A DNA stretch of 64,000 bases from DATLGB01 sp038232275 (GCA_038232275.1 JBBSIC010000001.1:1-64000), one strand, 5' to 3'. Shown: positions 14,701 to 22,901, numbered from the stretch's first letter. Notes: generated from the sequence alone by a model not told the origin. Numbers and translations are program-made.

Positions 14701-15939
14701 CGCGACCGGCGCGGGCGCGCCGTCGACGGGGCACAGCCGGGCGACGGCGGCGGCCACGCCCTCGACCGTCGGCGCGTCGAGGAAGGCGGACGACGCCACT
14801 CGGACCTCGAAGGCGTCCGCGAGCAGCTCCAGCGAAGCGACCATCGCAGGGGCGTCGCCGCCGAGAGCGAAGAAGTCCGCGTCGGGGGCGATGTCCTCGC
14901 GGCGCAGGACGCGCGCCCACACCGCCGCGACCGTCTCGACGACCGCGGCGGCCGGCGCCGGATCGGGCCCGCCCTGCTCCGCGGTTTTGCCGGCGGTCTC
15001 GTCGGCGGGCCTGCCGGTCGCGTCCGGGCGGGCTCGATCATGGTGCGGGGCGACGCCGACGCCGGGCCCGTCGGTCAGGAGCAGCGCCGCTCGCGGGAAC
15101 GTCGCCGTGAGGCGCATCCGCAGCGCGGGCGCGACTCCGCCGGAGGCCAGGACGAGCCGGCGCAACCCGGAGACATCGTGGCGCGCGGTCGCGCCGGAGT
15201 CCAGCAGCGCCTGCGCGCTCGCCGGGTGCAGGCCGCAGGCGCGCTCCGGCGCGGCCGCGATCAGCGCGCACAGCCGCTCGGCGTCGAACGCCGGGAGCAC
15301 CACCGAGGCGTCCTCGGCGTCGAGGCACCCCCACAGCGCCGCCTGGGCGGCGCGGCTGCCGGGCGGGAAGGCGTGCAGGAGCGCCCCCAGCGGCGGGCCG
15401 CTCAGCAGGTCGGCGTGCGAGACCGGCACGGGCGCCGGGGGCGACAGGGGCCGCGAGGGGTAGAGGATCTCGGCGAGCCCGGAGGCGGCCCCGCCACCGA
15501 CGGGAGGCGGGCCGGGGGCCTCTCGTTCGAGCTCGCCGAGGTCGAGGATCGGCACGGAGGTGCCGCCGGGAGCGAGATCGGGCGGGGCGACGACCGCCGC
15601 TGCCTGGCAGTCGCGCAGGATGCGAGCGACCTCGAGGTCGCCGAGCCCGGCGACCACCGGCACCGCCACCGCCGCCGCCTTGTGCGCCGCCAGGGAGGCC
15701 ACCGCGTACTCGGTCCAGCGGGCGCCGTCGAACACCAGCGCCACGCGCCCGCCGGGCTCGAGCGCACCCAGCAGGCCGGCGGCGACGCCGTCGGACCGCC
15801 GGTCCCACGCTGCGTAGGTGAGCCGCTCGCCGCGGTCGACCGCGTCGCGATCGCGGTCGGGATGCGCCGCTGCCGCCCGGCGAAGCGCCTCGGACGCCGT
15901 CAAGCCGTCAGTCCGGGTCCAGCCCGGCAGCGGCCGCAC
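11710..15939 (-). CDS. degenerate multidomain NRPS: A*-T*-C-A*-T*
   Basis: This 1,409-residue protein keeps an NRPS layout but has lost key residues. Residues 1-295 are an adenylation remnant lacking the A3 loop and everything after A5. The first carrier (330-400) has GGDAPAM at 360-366, with Ala where the phosphopantetheine Ser belongs. The condensation domain (about 410-870) looks intact, with HHSVFDDW at 541-548. The second adenylation domain (885-1335) has DSGGSAVQRG (1020-1029) for the phosphate loop, FRSGQL (1236-1241) for RTGDL, and no A10 lysine. The last carrier (1345-1409) has EFSFVAAL instead of GGHSL. The frame is uninterrupted, so the protein is probably made. TTG 15903 is an alternative start matching the paralogue at 30212. 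It may act as a stand-alone condensation enzyme. Confidence 0.85.
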   Translation of the reverse strand: MRPLPGWTRTDGLTASEALRRAAAAHPDRDRDAVDRGERLTYAAWDRRSDGVAAGLLGALEPGGRVALVFDGARWTEYAVASLAAHKAAAVAVPVVAGLGDLEVARILRDCQAAAVVAPPDLAPGGTSVPILDLGELEREAPGPPPVGGGAASGLAEILYPSRPLSPPAPVPVSHADLLSGPPLGALLHAFPPGSRAAQAALWGCLDAEDASVVLPAFDAERLCALIAAAPERACGLHPASAQALLDSGATARHDVSGLRRLVLASGGVAPALRMRLTATFPRAALLLTDGPGVGVAPHHDRARPDATGRPADETAGKTAEQGGPDPAPAAAVVETVAAVWARVLRREDIAPDADFFALGGDAPAMVASLELLADAFEVRVASSAFLDAPTVEGVAAAVARLCPVDGAPAPVAFSQEGMLWHELFAPGCQNLPGLARRYTGPLDVAALGRALGEIARRHGALRTGFELRDGRVMQVVRPHRAVDLPVRDLSDLPAAEREQAVARTVADAGRRPFDLVADPLFAPTLLRLGEEEHVLVIRTHHSVFDDWSVGVFRRQLAGLYAAYAAGVPSPLPEPVLQFTDFARRQRADLAGPAGARELAFWRVELAGAPLTTQLPVDDPDAPAGSPQTGGETVELALDPDLHDRLRALARRERATVFMTLLTAFGVLVHRYTGQEDQVLATVVANRNRTELEGLIGCFTKKVPVRLRLDGDPTFGEALARTRSALLGALSHQDLPFEAVVQDVLGVPAAAHGLVPHLALMFQGVTPRHELVLEGVESAGLDTAARAGRAHFMGGDQRPAGDLPPLPWGAGLYAGTFVILSVEESEAGISCSARGAFHAPSVRGLMERFATLLADIAAGPARPISELEILDGAAAVEAEGRGRGPTEPRSAGNLTDALRAQVRRDPGSEAVREGGQVLTYAELAERADRLAERLCALGAGPGSRIGTVLEASSELIVTVLAIWKAGAAWVGLDPCDSAERRECIVRDASVEILVGDGTLDHRGPARASAGSDDAAVVFYDSGGSAVQRGVVLDHCAVLNLLAGLRDIAGGERRTGLCPRPTDDAFLRRLVALLDGSALHIPERPLSADPGEVVRLLATGAVDLVDGTPDELRALLDGGLSDGLPQGREAVLVAGTRHGVTPELWRELRSLEGVRPHVLYGPPECGFGATSAESPVRGVGRALADVAVRVLDARGRPVPVRALGELHVAGASLARGYLDDAEGPRGRFVEHGGERRFRSGQLARPLPDGSVELLGPVDGDRDLRGFRVEPARIAAALADCPGLGHVEVVLERDERGDPQLVAHAVADGAPPSLTRLRALLWSRLPGYAWPARLVVGQPGAADAPSGESILSTLWADELGLERLDPEANYWQEFSFVAALARAREAGLPVPGEDVTRNRTVAALATVLAAR

Positions 15940-16333
15940 AGCCTCGGGTCAGGAACCGGTCGAGCTCCGCCTGGCGGGAGGTGAACTCCCAGCGCTCGGC
16001 CAAGCGGCCGCCGTCGACACGGAAGACCTCGACGGTCGCGAAGCGCGCCTGGCCCTCGCCGAAGTCGTGGATCGCGTCCCCGACGGCGACCACATGGTCG
16101 CCGTGCTCGAAGACGTCGCGGTCCTCGACGCGCGCGGGCGAGGCCCACATCGGGTCCATGAACCCCTCCCACAGCGCGGCCCGGCCCGCGTAGGTGCCGG
16201 CGAGCGGGTGCTCGCCCGCGACGTGCCAGACGACGTCCTCGGCCAGGGAGCCGAGGAACGCCTCGCGGTCGCGATCGTTGAACGCCTGGTGCGACCTGCG
16301 CACGAGGCCGGTGCTGGAGTCGTCGCTGCCCAT
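15908..16333 (-). CDS. SnoaL-like polyketide-cyclase-fold protein
   Basis: This 141-residue protein (HQAFNDRDREAFLGSLAEDVVWHVAGEHPLAGTYAGRAAL near the N-terminus, VEVFRVDGGRLAERWEF near the end) fits the SnoaL-like/NTF2 fold. Members include cyclases, hydroxylases, isomerases and many proteins of unknown role, often in biosynthetic clusters. It lies 14 bp after the ATP-grasp gene and overlaps the probable start region of the NRPS, so the three form one transcription unit. Reaction unknown. Confidence 0.75.
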   Translation of the reverse strand: MGSDDSSTGLVRRSHQAFNDRDREAFLGSLAEDVVWHVAGEHPLAGTYAGRAALWEGFMDPMWASPARVEDRDVFEHGDHVVAVGDAIHDFGEGQARFATVEVFRVDGGRLAERWEFTSRQAELDRFLTRGCAAAAGLDPD

Positions 16334-16347
16334 GCCCAGACGCTAGC

Positions 16348-17163
16348 TCACCGCCGCCCGCGCGTGACCGCGCGGCGCTGCAGCAGCCACAGTTCCTCCC
16401 CGGCGAACGCCCACTCGAGATCCTGCGAGCCGCCGAAGACGCGCTCGCAGGTCGTGACGAGACGGTGCAGGCGGGCGAGCTGCCCGTCGTGAAGGCACAG
16501 CGCCGAGGCACGTTCTGCGCTGACCGCCCGCACCGCGGTACCGCTGCCGCCGGCAACGGCTACGACCTCGACGTCCTTGCCCCCCGGGCTCCGCTCCAGG
16601 ACGTCCCCCGCGGCGCTCAGGCGGAACAGGTCCGGGGTCACGAGCCCACCCACGACGGCGTCGCCGAGGCCCCACGCGGCCTCGATCACGACCTCGTCGG
16701 CGCCGGTCACCGGATGCGGCCGGAACAGGACGCCGGCCACCGCGGCCTCGACCATCCGCTGCACCACGACGCCCGCCCTGGCCGCGCCCGCCACGCCCAT
16801 CCGCCGCCGGTAGGCCAGCGCCGCCTCGCCGCCCACCGATCGCGACACGGCCGCGACGGCGCCGGCCAGCTCGGCGGGCGCGACGTTGAGCCGGCTCACG
16901 TGCTGACCGGCGAAGCTGGCCGCGTCGGAGTCCTCGCCGACCGCCGACGAGCGCACGGCGAGCGACGGCCCGAGCGCCGCGGCCGCCTCGGCGACGCGGG
17001 CCGTGGCGCCGGGATCTGCGGCGGCGACCGCGTCCGCGAACGGCCAAGGCAGCGCCACGCCCTCCGGGACCGGGAGCCCGGCACGGGCAGCGAGCGCCAG
17101 CTGGGCCGCCTTGCCGCCGAACAGGTCCGCGTCGCCGGCGTCGGCCAGGGAGACCGGGATCAT
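16348..17163 (-). CDS. PEP-synthase-like ATP-grasp subunit (stand-alone N-terminal half)
   Basis: The 271-residue protein matches the N-terminal ATP-binding domain of PEP synthase and pyruvate phosphate dikinase: GGKAAQLALAARAGLPVPEG, SLAVRSSAVGEDSDAASFAGQ and VVVQRMVEAAVAGVLF, with a closing QDLEWAF ... LWLLQRRAVT. The swivelling His domain is absent; it is encoded by the divergent gene at 17187. This split resembles phenylphosphate synthase, whose subunits separate the ATP-grasp and His parts, and also matches the domains of rifampicin phosphotransferase. Starts at ATG 17163, only 23 bp from the divergent start. Probable role: ATP-dependent phosphorylation of a cluster metabolite, together with its partner. 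Confidence 0.85.
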   Translation of the reverse strand: MIPVSLADAGDADLFGGKAAQLALAARAGLPVPEGVALPWPFADAVAAADPGATARVAEAAAALGPSLAVRSSAVGEDSDAASFAGQHVSRLNVAPAELAGAVAAVSRSVGGEAALAYRRRMGVAGAARAGVVVQRMVEAAVAGVLFRPHPVTGADEVVIEAAWGLGDAVVGGLVTPDLFRLSAAGDVLERSPGGKDVEVVAVAGGSGTAVRAVSAERASALCLHDGQLARLHRLVTTCERVFGGSQDLEWAFAGEELWLLQRRAVTRGRR

Positions 17164-17186
17164 CACGCCCGGATACCCTGGCACCC

Positions 17187-18884
17187 GTGCCCGGAGTCGA
17201 CGAATCCGCACGGCGCTTCGCGCCCCCCGGCCCCGGCACCTGGACGCTCGACACCGCCCACTTCCCGCAGCCGGCCACCCGCTTCGTGATCGAGCTGTTC
17301 CCCGAGCCGGCCAGGCGCGGCTTCAAGGAGGCGACGGCGCGCTACGGGCTGCTGATGGACCACATCGAATGGGCGTTCGTGCATGGCTGGGCCTACCTGT
17401 CCCCGCACCCGGTGCGGCCGCTGGAAGACGGTGACACACGCGCGACCTGGGAGGCGCTGGGCCGGTCGGTGCCGACCCTGGGCGAGCGGCTGGCGACGAG
17501 CGCCACGGTCTTCGAGGACAGGCGCTGGCGCGACGACGTGGCGCTGTGGGATGGGCAGACCAAGCCGCAGATGCGCCGCGAGCACCGCGCGCTGCAGGCG
17601 GTCGAGCCCGCGGCCCTGGCGACCTCGGACCTGCTCTCGCATCTCGACCGCTGCCGCCGCAATCTCGGGCGCGCCGTCTACGAGCACCATCGCCTCAACG
17701 TGGCCCCGGTGATCCCGGTCGGCGACTTCCTCGCGCACGCCCTCGAGTGGACCGGCCGGCCCGTCGCCGACCTGGTCGGGCTGATCCGGGGTGGCGGATC
17801 GCTGCCGTTCGCCGCGCAGGCCGAGCTGACGCGGCTGGCCGAGGCGGCGCTCCGGGACGCGACGGCCGCGGCTGCCCTGTCCGGCGACGACGCGCCGGCC
17901 GACATCCTCGCCTCCCTGCTGTCGCGCCCGGGCGAGGTCGGCCGCGCGGCCGCCGGCTATCTGGACCTCGTCGGCTGCTGGAGCGCCGGCAGCGGGTCAG
18001 ACGTCGGTGAGCCCTGCCTCGAGGAGATGCCCCACCTGCTCGTGGAGACGATCCGGGCCGCGCTGCCCGGCGCCACGTCCGGTCGGGGACCGGAGCCGGC
18101 CGCGACCGGCGAGCTCGTCGCCGCGGTGCGGGCGGGCGTCCCGGCCGCCGACCGGGACGGCTTCGACGCCCTGCTGGCCGAGGCGCGAGCGACCCACCGC
18201 CTGCGCGACGAGCGGGCCACGTACTGCGACGTGTGGGCGTACGGGCTGGCCCGGCGGGCGATCCTGGCCGCGGGCCGGCGCCTGGCCGACGCCGGAGCCG
18301 TCGAGGAGCCCGCGCACCTGGTCGAGGCCGACTACGCGGAGATGCGGTCGCTGATCGAGGGAGAGCCGGGACCGCCGGCCGAGGAGCTCGCCGAGCGGGC
18401 GGGCTACCGCCGGCAGGCGGCGGAGGACGGCGTTCCCGTCGTCCTGGGCGATCCACCGCGGGCACCCGTGCCGACCGAGTGGCTGGCGCCCGGCCCCGCC
18501 CGCACCGAGCGGGCCTTCAGGACGTACATCCGCGCCATGTCCTCAGACGAGCCGGGCGGCGCCGGCGCCGTGGCCGGCCTGCCGGCCAGCCCGGGCACGC
18601 ACGAGGGCCGCGCCCGGATCGTCCGCGGCGCCCTCGACCTCGCCCGCATCAGGCAGGGCGACGTCCTCGTCACGGCCTCCACCACCCCGGCGCTGAACCC
18701 GGTCCTGTCGCTCGTCGGCGCGATCGTAACCGACCGCGGCGGGCTGCTGTCGCATGCCGCGATCGTCGCTCGCGAGTTCGGCATCCCGGCGGTCGTCGGC
18801 ACCGGAGACGCGACCACGAGAATCCCCGACGGAGCGCTCGTGCGCGTCGACGGCGCGGCTGGTCAGGCGGCCGTACTCGGCTGA
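17187..18884 (+). CDS. PEP-utilising enzyme: substrate-binding plus swivelling phosphohistidine domain
   Basis: This 565-residue protein lacks an ATP-grasp domain. Its C-terminal 90 residues form the swivelling domain: LPASPGTHEGRARIV, then LVTASTTPALNPVLS, and GGLLSHAAIVAREFGIPAVVG with the phosphorylatable His. The first 450 residues resemble the middle, substrate-binding region of rifampicin-phosphotransferase-like enzymes (EWAFVHGWAYLSPHPV). It starts at GTG 17187, divergent from the ATP-grasp gene, and its 3' end overlaps the sulfotransferase gene by 22 bp on the opposite strand. With the partner it should relay phosphate from ATP through His to a hydroxyl, perhaps a phenol. Confidence 0.82.
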   Translation: MPGVDESARRFAPPGPGTWTLDTAHFPQPATRFVIELFPEPARRGFKEATARYGLLMDHIEWAFVHGWAYLSPHPVRPLEDGDTRATWEALGRSVPTLGERLATSATVFEDRRWRDDVALWDGQTKPQMRREHRALQAVEPAALATSDLLSHLDRCRRNLGRAVYEHHRLNVAPVIPVGDFLAHALEWTGRPVADLVGLIRGGGSLPFAAQAELTRLAEAALRDATAAAALSGDDAPADILASLLSRPGEVGRAAAGYLDLVGCWSAGSGSDVGEPCLEEMPHLLVETIRAALPGATSGRGPEPAATGELVAAVRAGVPAADRDGFDALLAEARATHRLRDERATYCDVWAYGLARRAILAAGRRLADAGAVEEPAHLVEADYAEMRSLIEGEPGPPAEELAERAGYRRQAAEDGVPVVLGDPPRAPVPTEWLAPGPARTERAFRTYIRAMSSDEPGGAGAVAGLPASPGTHEGRARIVRGALDLARIRQGDVLVTASTTPALNPVLSLVGAIVTDRGGLLSHAAIVAREFGIPAVVGTGDATTRIPDGALVRVDGAAGQAAVLG

Positions 18885-20071
18885 CAGAGCGTCTCGAACC
18901 GATCCAGATAGGCACCCAACGCGGCCCGCGTCCGGTCGGGCGGTAGGCCGAAGGCGCCGGTGTCGTACTCGTGGACCCCGTGGCGGTCGCGCGGGTTCTC
19001 GGCCAGCCACCGCCGCATCGCCGCCTCGGCCGTGGCGTCGAGCCGCATCCCCAGCCACTCGTAGACCCGCGCCACGGTGCGGATGGGCTGGGCGACCAGG
19101 GCCGGAAACGACACGTCATAAAAGGTGCCCCCGTCGTGCCCGGCGCGCACGCGCAGCGCGCGGCTCATGGCGGTGGCGCACCGCTGCAGCGCCTGCTCGC
19201 CGATGCGCTGCGGACAGCGCGCGTCGCTGTTGGGCCGGCGCACCGTCTCGATCAGGCTCGCGTAGGACGGGACGGCCAGCGCCGGGTCGCGGTGGCAGTG
19301 CACGATGCGCGCGCCGGGAAGCGCGCGCAGCAGGGCCGCGAGCTGACCGAGGTGCCCAGGCGACTTCAGGACCCACCGCCTGTGCGCCCCCGGGCCGGAG
19401 CCGAGCACGCGCAACTGCTGTGCGTAGTACGCATACTCCCGGTCGAGGTCGGCCTCGTAAAACCAGCGTGAGTACGCCTCGGCGTCGAACATGTCGTCGA
19501 AGTGCTGGCTGGCGAACGCGTTCTGCAGCAGCGCGTCGCACTCCTCAGGTCCGCGAGCCGTCAGCGGATGGACGCGGCGAAACCCGGGGGCCATGGCGTA
19601 GAAGGACTCCAACCAGGTCTCGGCCTGCCGCACGAGCGTGGCCTCGTCCGGCCCCTGACCGGCCTCGGGCGGCACGGGGTGCAGGGCCTGCCACAGGCTC
19701 AGGTAGCGGTGGCGGGGGTCCTGTGCGAGCAGGTTGTGGAGCACGGTGGTGCCGGTGCGCGGGAGCCCGGTGATGACGATCGGGCTGTCGAGCGGCGTCC
19801 GGGCGGCGTCCGGGCGGTGGGCGACGTGGGCCTGCACGTAGAGGCGGTTGCGCAGGTGGCGCAGCAGCACGCTGCGCAGCACCCGCCATCCCGTGGCGCT
19901 GAGCTGTCCCGTGGCCTGGCAGGCCTCGACCAGCAGTCCGAGCGGCTCCGTGAACCTCTCGTCGCCCCAGTCGTCGTCCCCGGCACGCTCCGCCGCGACG
20001 GACATCAGCGCCGCCGGGGTGAGCTCGGCGGCCGTCCAGGTTGGCCGTTCGGGCGCGCCCGGGGCCGTCAC
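18863..20071 (-). CDS. sulfotransferase family protein
   Basis: The 402-residue protein contains the PAPS-binding 5'-phosphosulfate loop IVITGLPRTGTTVLHNLL (about 98-115) and the downstream RRWVLKSPGHLGQLAALL and IVHCHRDPALAVPSYASLIE segments that bind the 3'-phosphate. It belongs to the broad bacterial sulfotransferase family (Sulfotransfer_3 type) and would sulfate a hydroxyl of the cluster product or of a cell-surface molecule. GTG 20071 overlaps the chorismate lyase stop (GTGA), so the two are coupled and may act on one pathway, for example on a phenolic group. Confidence 0.85.
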   Translation of the reverse strand: MTAPGAPERPTWTAAELTPAALMSVAAERAGDDDWGDERFTEPLGLLVEACQATGQLSATGWRVLRSVLLRHLRNRLYVQAHVAHRPDAARTPLDSPIVITGLPRTGTTVLHNLLAQDPRHRYLSLWQALHPVPPEAGQGPDEATLVRQAETWLESFYAMAPGFRRVHPLTARGPEECDALLQNAFASQHFDDMFDAEAYSRWFYEADLDREYAYYAQQLRVLGSGPGAHRRWVLKSPGHLGQLAALLRALPGARIVHCHRDPALAVPSYASLIETVRRPNSDARCPQRIGEQALQRCATAMSRALRVRAGHDGGTFYDVSFPALVAQPIRTVARVYEWLGMRLDATAEAAMRRWLAENPRDRHGVHEYDTGAFGLPPDRTRAALGAYLDRFETLCQPSTAA

Positions 20072-20673
20072 GGACCGGGTTCGCGGGGCCGGCCGGCGTC
20101 GGGGTCGGCGGCGGGCGGCGCCGGAAAGAACGACGGCGGGAAGTACTCGGTGATCAACATCACCGGGCGGCCGCCCGCGATCACGCGGTAGGTGCGCAAC
20201 AGCAGCAGATCGCTGCTGCGCAAGCCGAACGAGGCGCCCCGCACCCCGGCCGGCGTGCGTCCCGTGCGCAACAGCTCCCGGAAGGTCTCCACGCGCTGCG
20301 CGACCAACAGGTAGCCGATCGGCTGCGACGTCGTCACGAGCGCCTCCTGCAGCCGCGGCTCGAGCCGGTCCAGGACGACCGCGGCCTCGGCATAGACGTA
20401 GTTGCGCCCCGTACGGCTGCCCTGAAGCAGCGTCTCGCGGCGCTGGACCGTCTCACCGCCCCCCAGCTCGAGCTCGACATCGCCCGGGAACGCCGGCGTG
20501 CTCACCTGCACGAGCCCGGCCGTGCGGACGGGCTCGCCAAAGCACGCCTCCAGCAGCCGCACCACGGTGGCATCGGTGCTGAGCATGAGCCGCTGCGCCA
20601 TGCCCAGCGCCGCGTCATCCAGTCCGGTCACGCCGCCGGCCGGCGCCGCGACTTCACAGTTGGCACTAATCAT
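20068..20673 (-). CDS. DUF98-type chorismate pyruvate-lyase
   Basis: The 201-residue protein matches the DUF98 family, whose characterised members convert chorismate to 4-hydroxybenzoate and pyruvate. Visible motifs are STDATVVRLLEACFGEPV, RRETLLQGSRTGRNYVYAEA, LVTTSQPIGYLLV and YRVIAGGRPVMLITEYFP, which together carry the conserved Arg and Glu positions. ATG 20673 has an AGGG at suitable distance; ATG 20682 is possible. It is first in a two-gene unit with the sulfotransferase. In this setting it probably supplies 4-hydroxybenzoate as a building block. Confidence 0.85.
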   Translation of the reverse strand: MISANCEVAAPAGGVTGLDDAALGMAQRLMLSTDATVVRLLEACFGEPVRTAGLVQVSTPAFPGDVELELGGGETVQRRETLLQGSRTGRNYVYAEAAVVLDRLEPRLQEALVTTSQPIGYLLVAQRVETFRELLRTGRTPAGVRGASFGLRSSDLLLLRTYRVIAGGRPVMLITEYFPPSFFPAPPAADPDAGRPREPGP

Positions 20674-20689
20674 CCGCTCCATCCCTCAT

Positions 20690-20706
20690 GTTCGACGACG
20701 ACGAAC
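20690..20706. promoter_or_regulatory. dyad GTTCG-N7-CGAAC upstream of the chorismate lyase
   Basis: A 5-bp inverted repeat with a 7-base spacer lies 17 bp before the lyase start, inside the 240-bp divergent region shared with the beta-helix gene. It could be an operator; there is no second copy nearby to support it. I see no strong sigma-70-like promoter in the rest of this region. Confidence 0.35.
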
Positions 20707-20916
20707 GTGGGGTCGCGGTCCCCCCGCTACCGAGCCCACCGACTATGTGCGGCCGTAGAATAGCGCCTCGCGGGCGACGGGGTAGACGTGCGTTGCTAAG
20801 TGTCGACGACATCTAGGGATGCCGCACCGACGCGCGCTATGCTCCCGCCCAACGGTGCCGGGCTCGGCCTGGACGCCGATATTGGTTACTCGAACAGGCG
20901 AGAGGGGTCAGTGTCT

Positions 20917-22284
20917 ATGGAGGTTCTATCGACGGTCGGCGGGGGCGAGCGGCGCTTCCGGCGTTGCGTGCGCGCCTGTGGTCCATTGCTCGTGGTGAGC
21001 GCAGGGTTGGTGGCGGCGAGCCCCGCGGCGGCCGCGCAGCCGGCCTGCGGCTCGACGATCACGTCGAGCACGACGCTGACCGCGGACGTCGGGCCCTGTC
21101 CAGCCGACGGCGTGCACGTGAAGGGCCACAACATCACGCTCAACCTCAAGGGCCACCGCGTCTTTCAGACGGACAACGGGCCGGCGGAGAACGTCGGCAT
21201 CGCGGTGGACGACTCGAGCGGCGTGACGGTGACCAACGGCACCGTGTCAGGCTTCGACGCCGGCGTCTTTCTCAACGGCGGCTCGGGAAACCGCGTCAGC
21301 CGGATGACCGTCAGCAACAACATCAACGACAACATCTTCCTGGAGAACGACCCGCAGACGGACTGCATCTACGGTGACGGGATCCTCGTGCAGGACTCGA
21401 GCGCCAACACGGTCGAGAACAACAAGGCGGACCACAACGGCCCGTACGACGGAATCACGATGGTCGGCGACTCCAACGACAATCACGTGATGCACAACGT
21501 CGTGCGGAACCAGACCGTCCCCAACTACGCGAAGGGTACCCAAGACCTCGGGACGTGCGGCCCGTTCGGTGCCGGGAGCCGAGTCGGGCGGCCGATGCAG
21601 GACATCGGCATCCGGATCGAGGGGCCGGGCGCCGACGACAACGTCGTCAGCCACAACCGCATATCCAACAGCGCCATTGGTGGCATCACGATCCACGGAT
21701 TCGTCTTCAATTCGCCCCTGGGGGCCCCGCCTGACCCGCAGAACACGGGTAACGAGGTGGGCAGCAACTACGTGGCGGACACCGGCAAGGACACCCATGA
21801 GATCGACTCGCTCGCCGACGGCATCGGCGTTCTGCGTCAGGGACCCGGCGGCGTCGTGGGCGTGTCTCAGGGCAACGAGATCTCGAAGAACACCGTGGTC
21901 CGCAGCTACCGCCATGGGATCTTCCTCGGCGGCCCGCAGTGCGGTATGGCCGGTAACCCGGCGACCATCGTCTGCCAGCCGGGGCCGTACACCGGCACCA
22001 TCGTCAGGGGGAACCACATCACGGGCAGCGCCGAAGACGGCATCAGGGTGCAGGGTCCGGGAAGCACCCCAGGCAGTCCGGGCTCGATCAACAACAAGCT
22101 GATCGGGAACTTCGCCCACAACAACGGCAACCACCTTCCCGAAGCGCTCCTCGGTGGGGAGACGACCGGCAAGGGGCACGACGGTCACGACGAGAACGTC
22201 GACTGCGACAACAACACCTGGTCGACGAACGCGTTCCAGACCGTCAACCAGCGGTGCGTCGACCCGAGCGCGAAGATCAGGTAG
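20917..22284 (+). CDS. secreted right-handed parallel beta-helix repeat protein
   Basis: The 455-residue product has a Sec signal peptide (RRFRRCVRACGPLLVVSAGL ... ASPAAAAQ) and then repeated beta-helix coils rich in Asn and Gly: NGTVSGFDAGVFLNGGSGNR, NTVENNKADHNGPYDGITMVG, DNVVSHNRISNSAIGGITIHG. Such proteins include polysaccharide lyases and epimerases, but no catalytic set is obvious. GTG 20911 is an alternative start closer to the AGAGGGG ribosome site. It is followed by a strong hairpin terminator and by a broken second copy. It interrupts the biosynthetic cluster and may be unrelated to it. Confidence 0.85.
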   Translation: MEVLSTVGGGERRFRRCVRACGPLLVVSAGLVAASPAAAAQPACGSTITSSTTLTADVGPCPADGVHVKGHNITLNLKGHRVFQTDNGPAENVGIAVDDSSGVTVTNGTVSGFDAGVFLNGGSGNRVSRMTVSNNINDNIFLENDPQTDCIYGDGILVQDSSANTVENNKADHNGPYDGITMVGDSNDNHVMHNVVRNQTVPNYAKGTQDLGTCGPFGAGSRVGRPMQDIGIRIEGPGADDNVVSHNRISNSAIGGITIHGFVFNSPLGAPPDPQNTGNEVGSNYVADTGKDTHEIDSLADGIGVLRQGPGGVVGVSQGNEISKNTVVRSYRHGIFLGGPQCGMAGNPATIVCQPGPYTGTIVRGNHITGSAEDGIRVQGPGSTPGSPGSINNKLIGNFAHNNGNHLPEALLGGETTGKGHDGHDENVDCDNNTWSTNAFQTVNQRCVDPSAKIR

Positions 22285-22311
22285 CGCGGGCGCCTCACTG
22301 ATGCATCAGGG

Positions 22312-22341
22312 CTCGGCCCCGTCGGAAACGGCGGGGCCGAG
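22312..22341 (+). terminator. hairpin terminator after the beta-helix gene
   Basis: CTCGGCCCCG at 22312-22321 pairs perfectly with CGGGGCCGAG at 22332-22341 across a 10-base loop, followed by TCGCGTTT. It lies 28 bp after the stop codon. The U-tract is poor, as is usual at this GC content. Confidence 0.75.
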
Positions 22342-22352
22342 TCGCGTTTGGC

Positions 22353-22823
22353 GCGCTCACATCAACGACAACATCACGACGGGACAACCCGGACGACGAG
22401 TGCGCCTACGGCGACGGCATCACCGCCGACAACTCGCGCAAGAACACGATCGAGCGCAACACCGTCGTCCACAACGGCCCGTTCTCCGGCATCTCGCTGG
22501 TCGGGGACTCCGACGCCAGCCTCGTCACGCGCAACCACGTGGCGGACGGCAACCTGGTCCAGCCGGGGCCGCTGGCCGGCAACCGGGTCGTCGGCAACAC
22601 GATCACCGACAGCCTGCTGGACGGCATCCGGGTCAAGGCGGGCGCGGTCAACAGCACGCTGACCAACAACTCCGCCAGGCACAGCGGCGAGGTCGACGGG
22701 CGTGACGACAACGCCGACTGCGACCACAACGACTGGCGGCGCAACTCGCTCGGCACGGTGAACCTGGCGTGCGTCGCCGGGCCGCCCGCGGTGGTGACGC
22801 CGATCGCGACACCGACGCCGTAG
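22353..22823 (+). pseudogene. truncated, frameshifted second beta-helix copy
   Basis: Just after the terminator the sequence resumes similarity to the beta-helix protein: HINDNI, then in another frame DNPDDECAYGDGITADNSRK, NTVVHNGPFSGISLVGDSDA, and an end DDNADCDHNDWRRNSLGTVN. These match INDNIFLENDPQTDCIYGDG, DHNGPYDGITMVGDSND and VDCDNNTWSTNAFQTVNQRC of the intact gene. The signal peptide and first coils are missing and a frameshift lies near 22380. It is a tandem duplicate that has decayed, with a middle deletion as well. Confidence 0.8.
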
Positions 22824-22901
22824 CGGGGCACTGAAACTCCTCCCCGGATCGATCGGGATCGGAGCCGGCTGTCGCGTCAGCGCAGCCCGCTCCGCCTCGT
22901 T

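Noticed and set aside
13426..15984. 852-codon plus-strand open frame
   Set aside because: It lies antisense to the degenerate NRPS; the product is Arg/Gly/Ala-rich without motifs. Long antisense frames are expected at this GC content.
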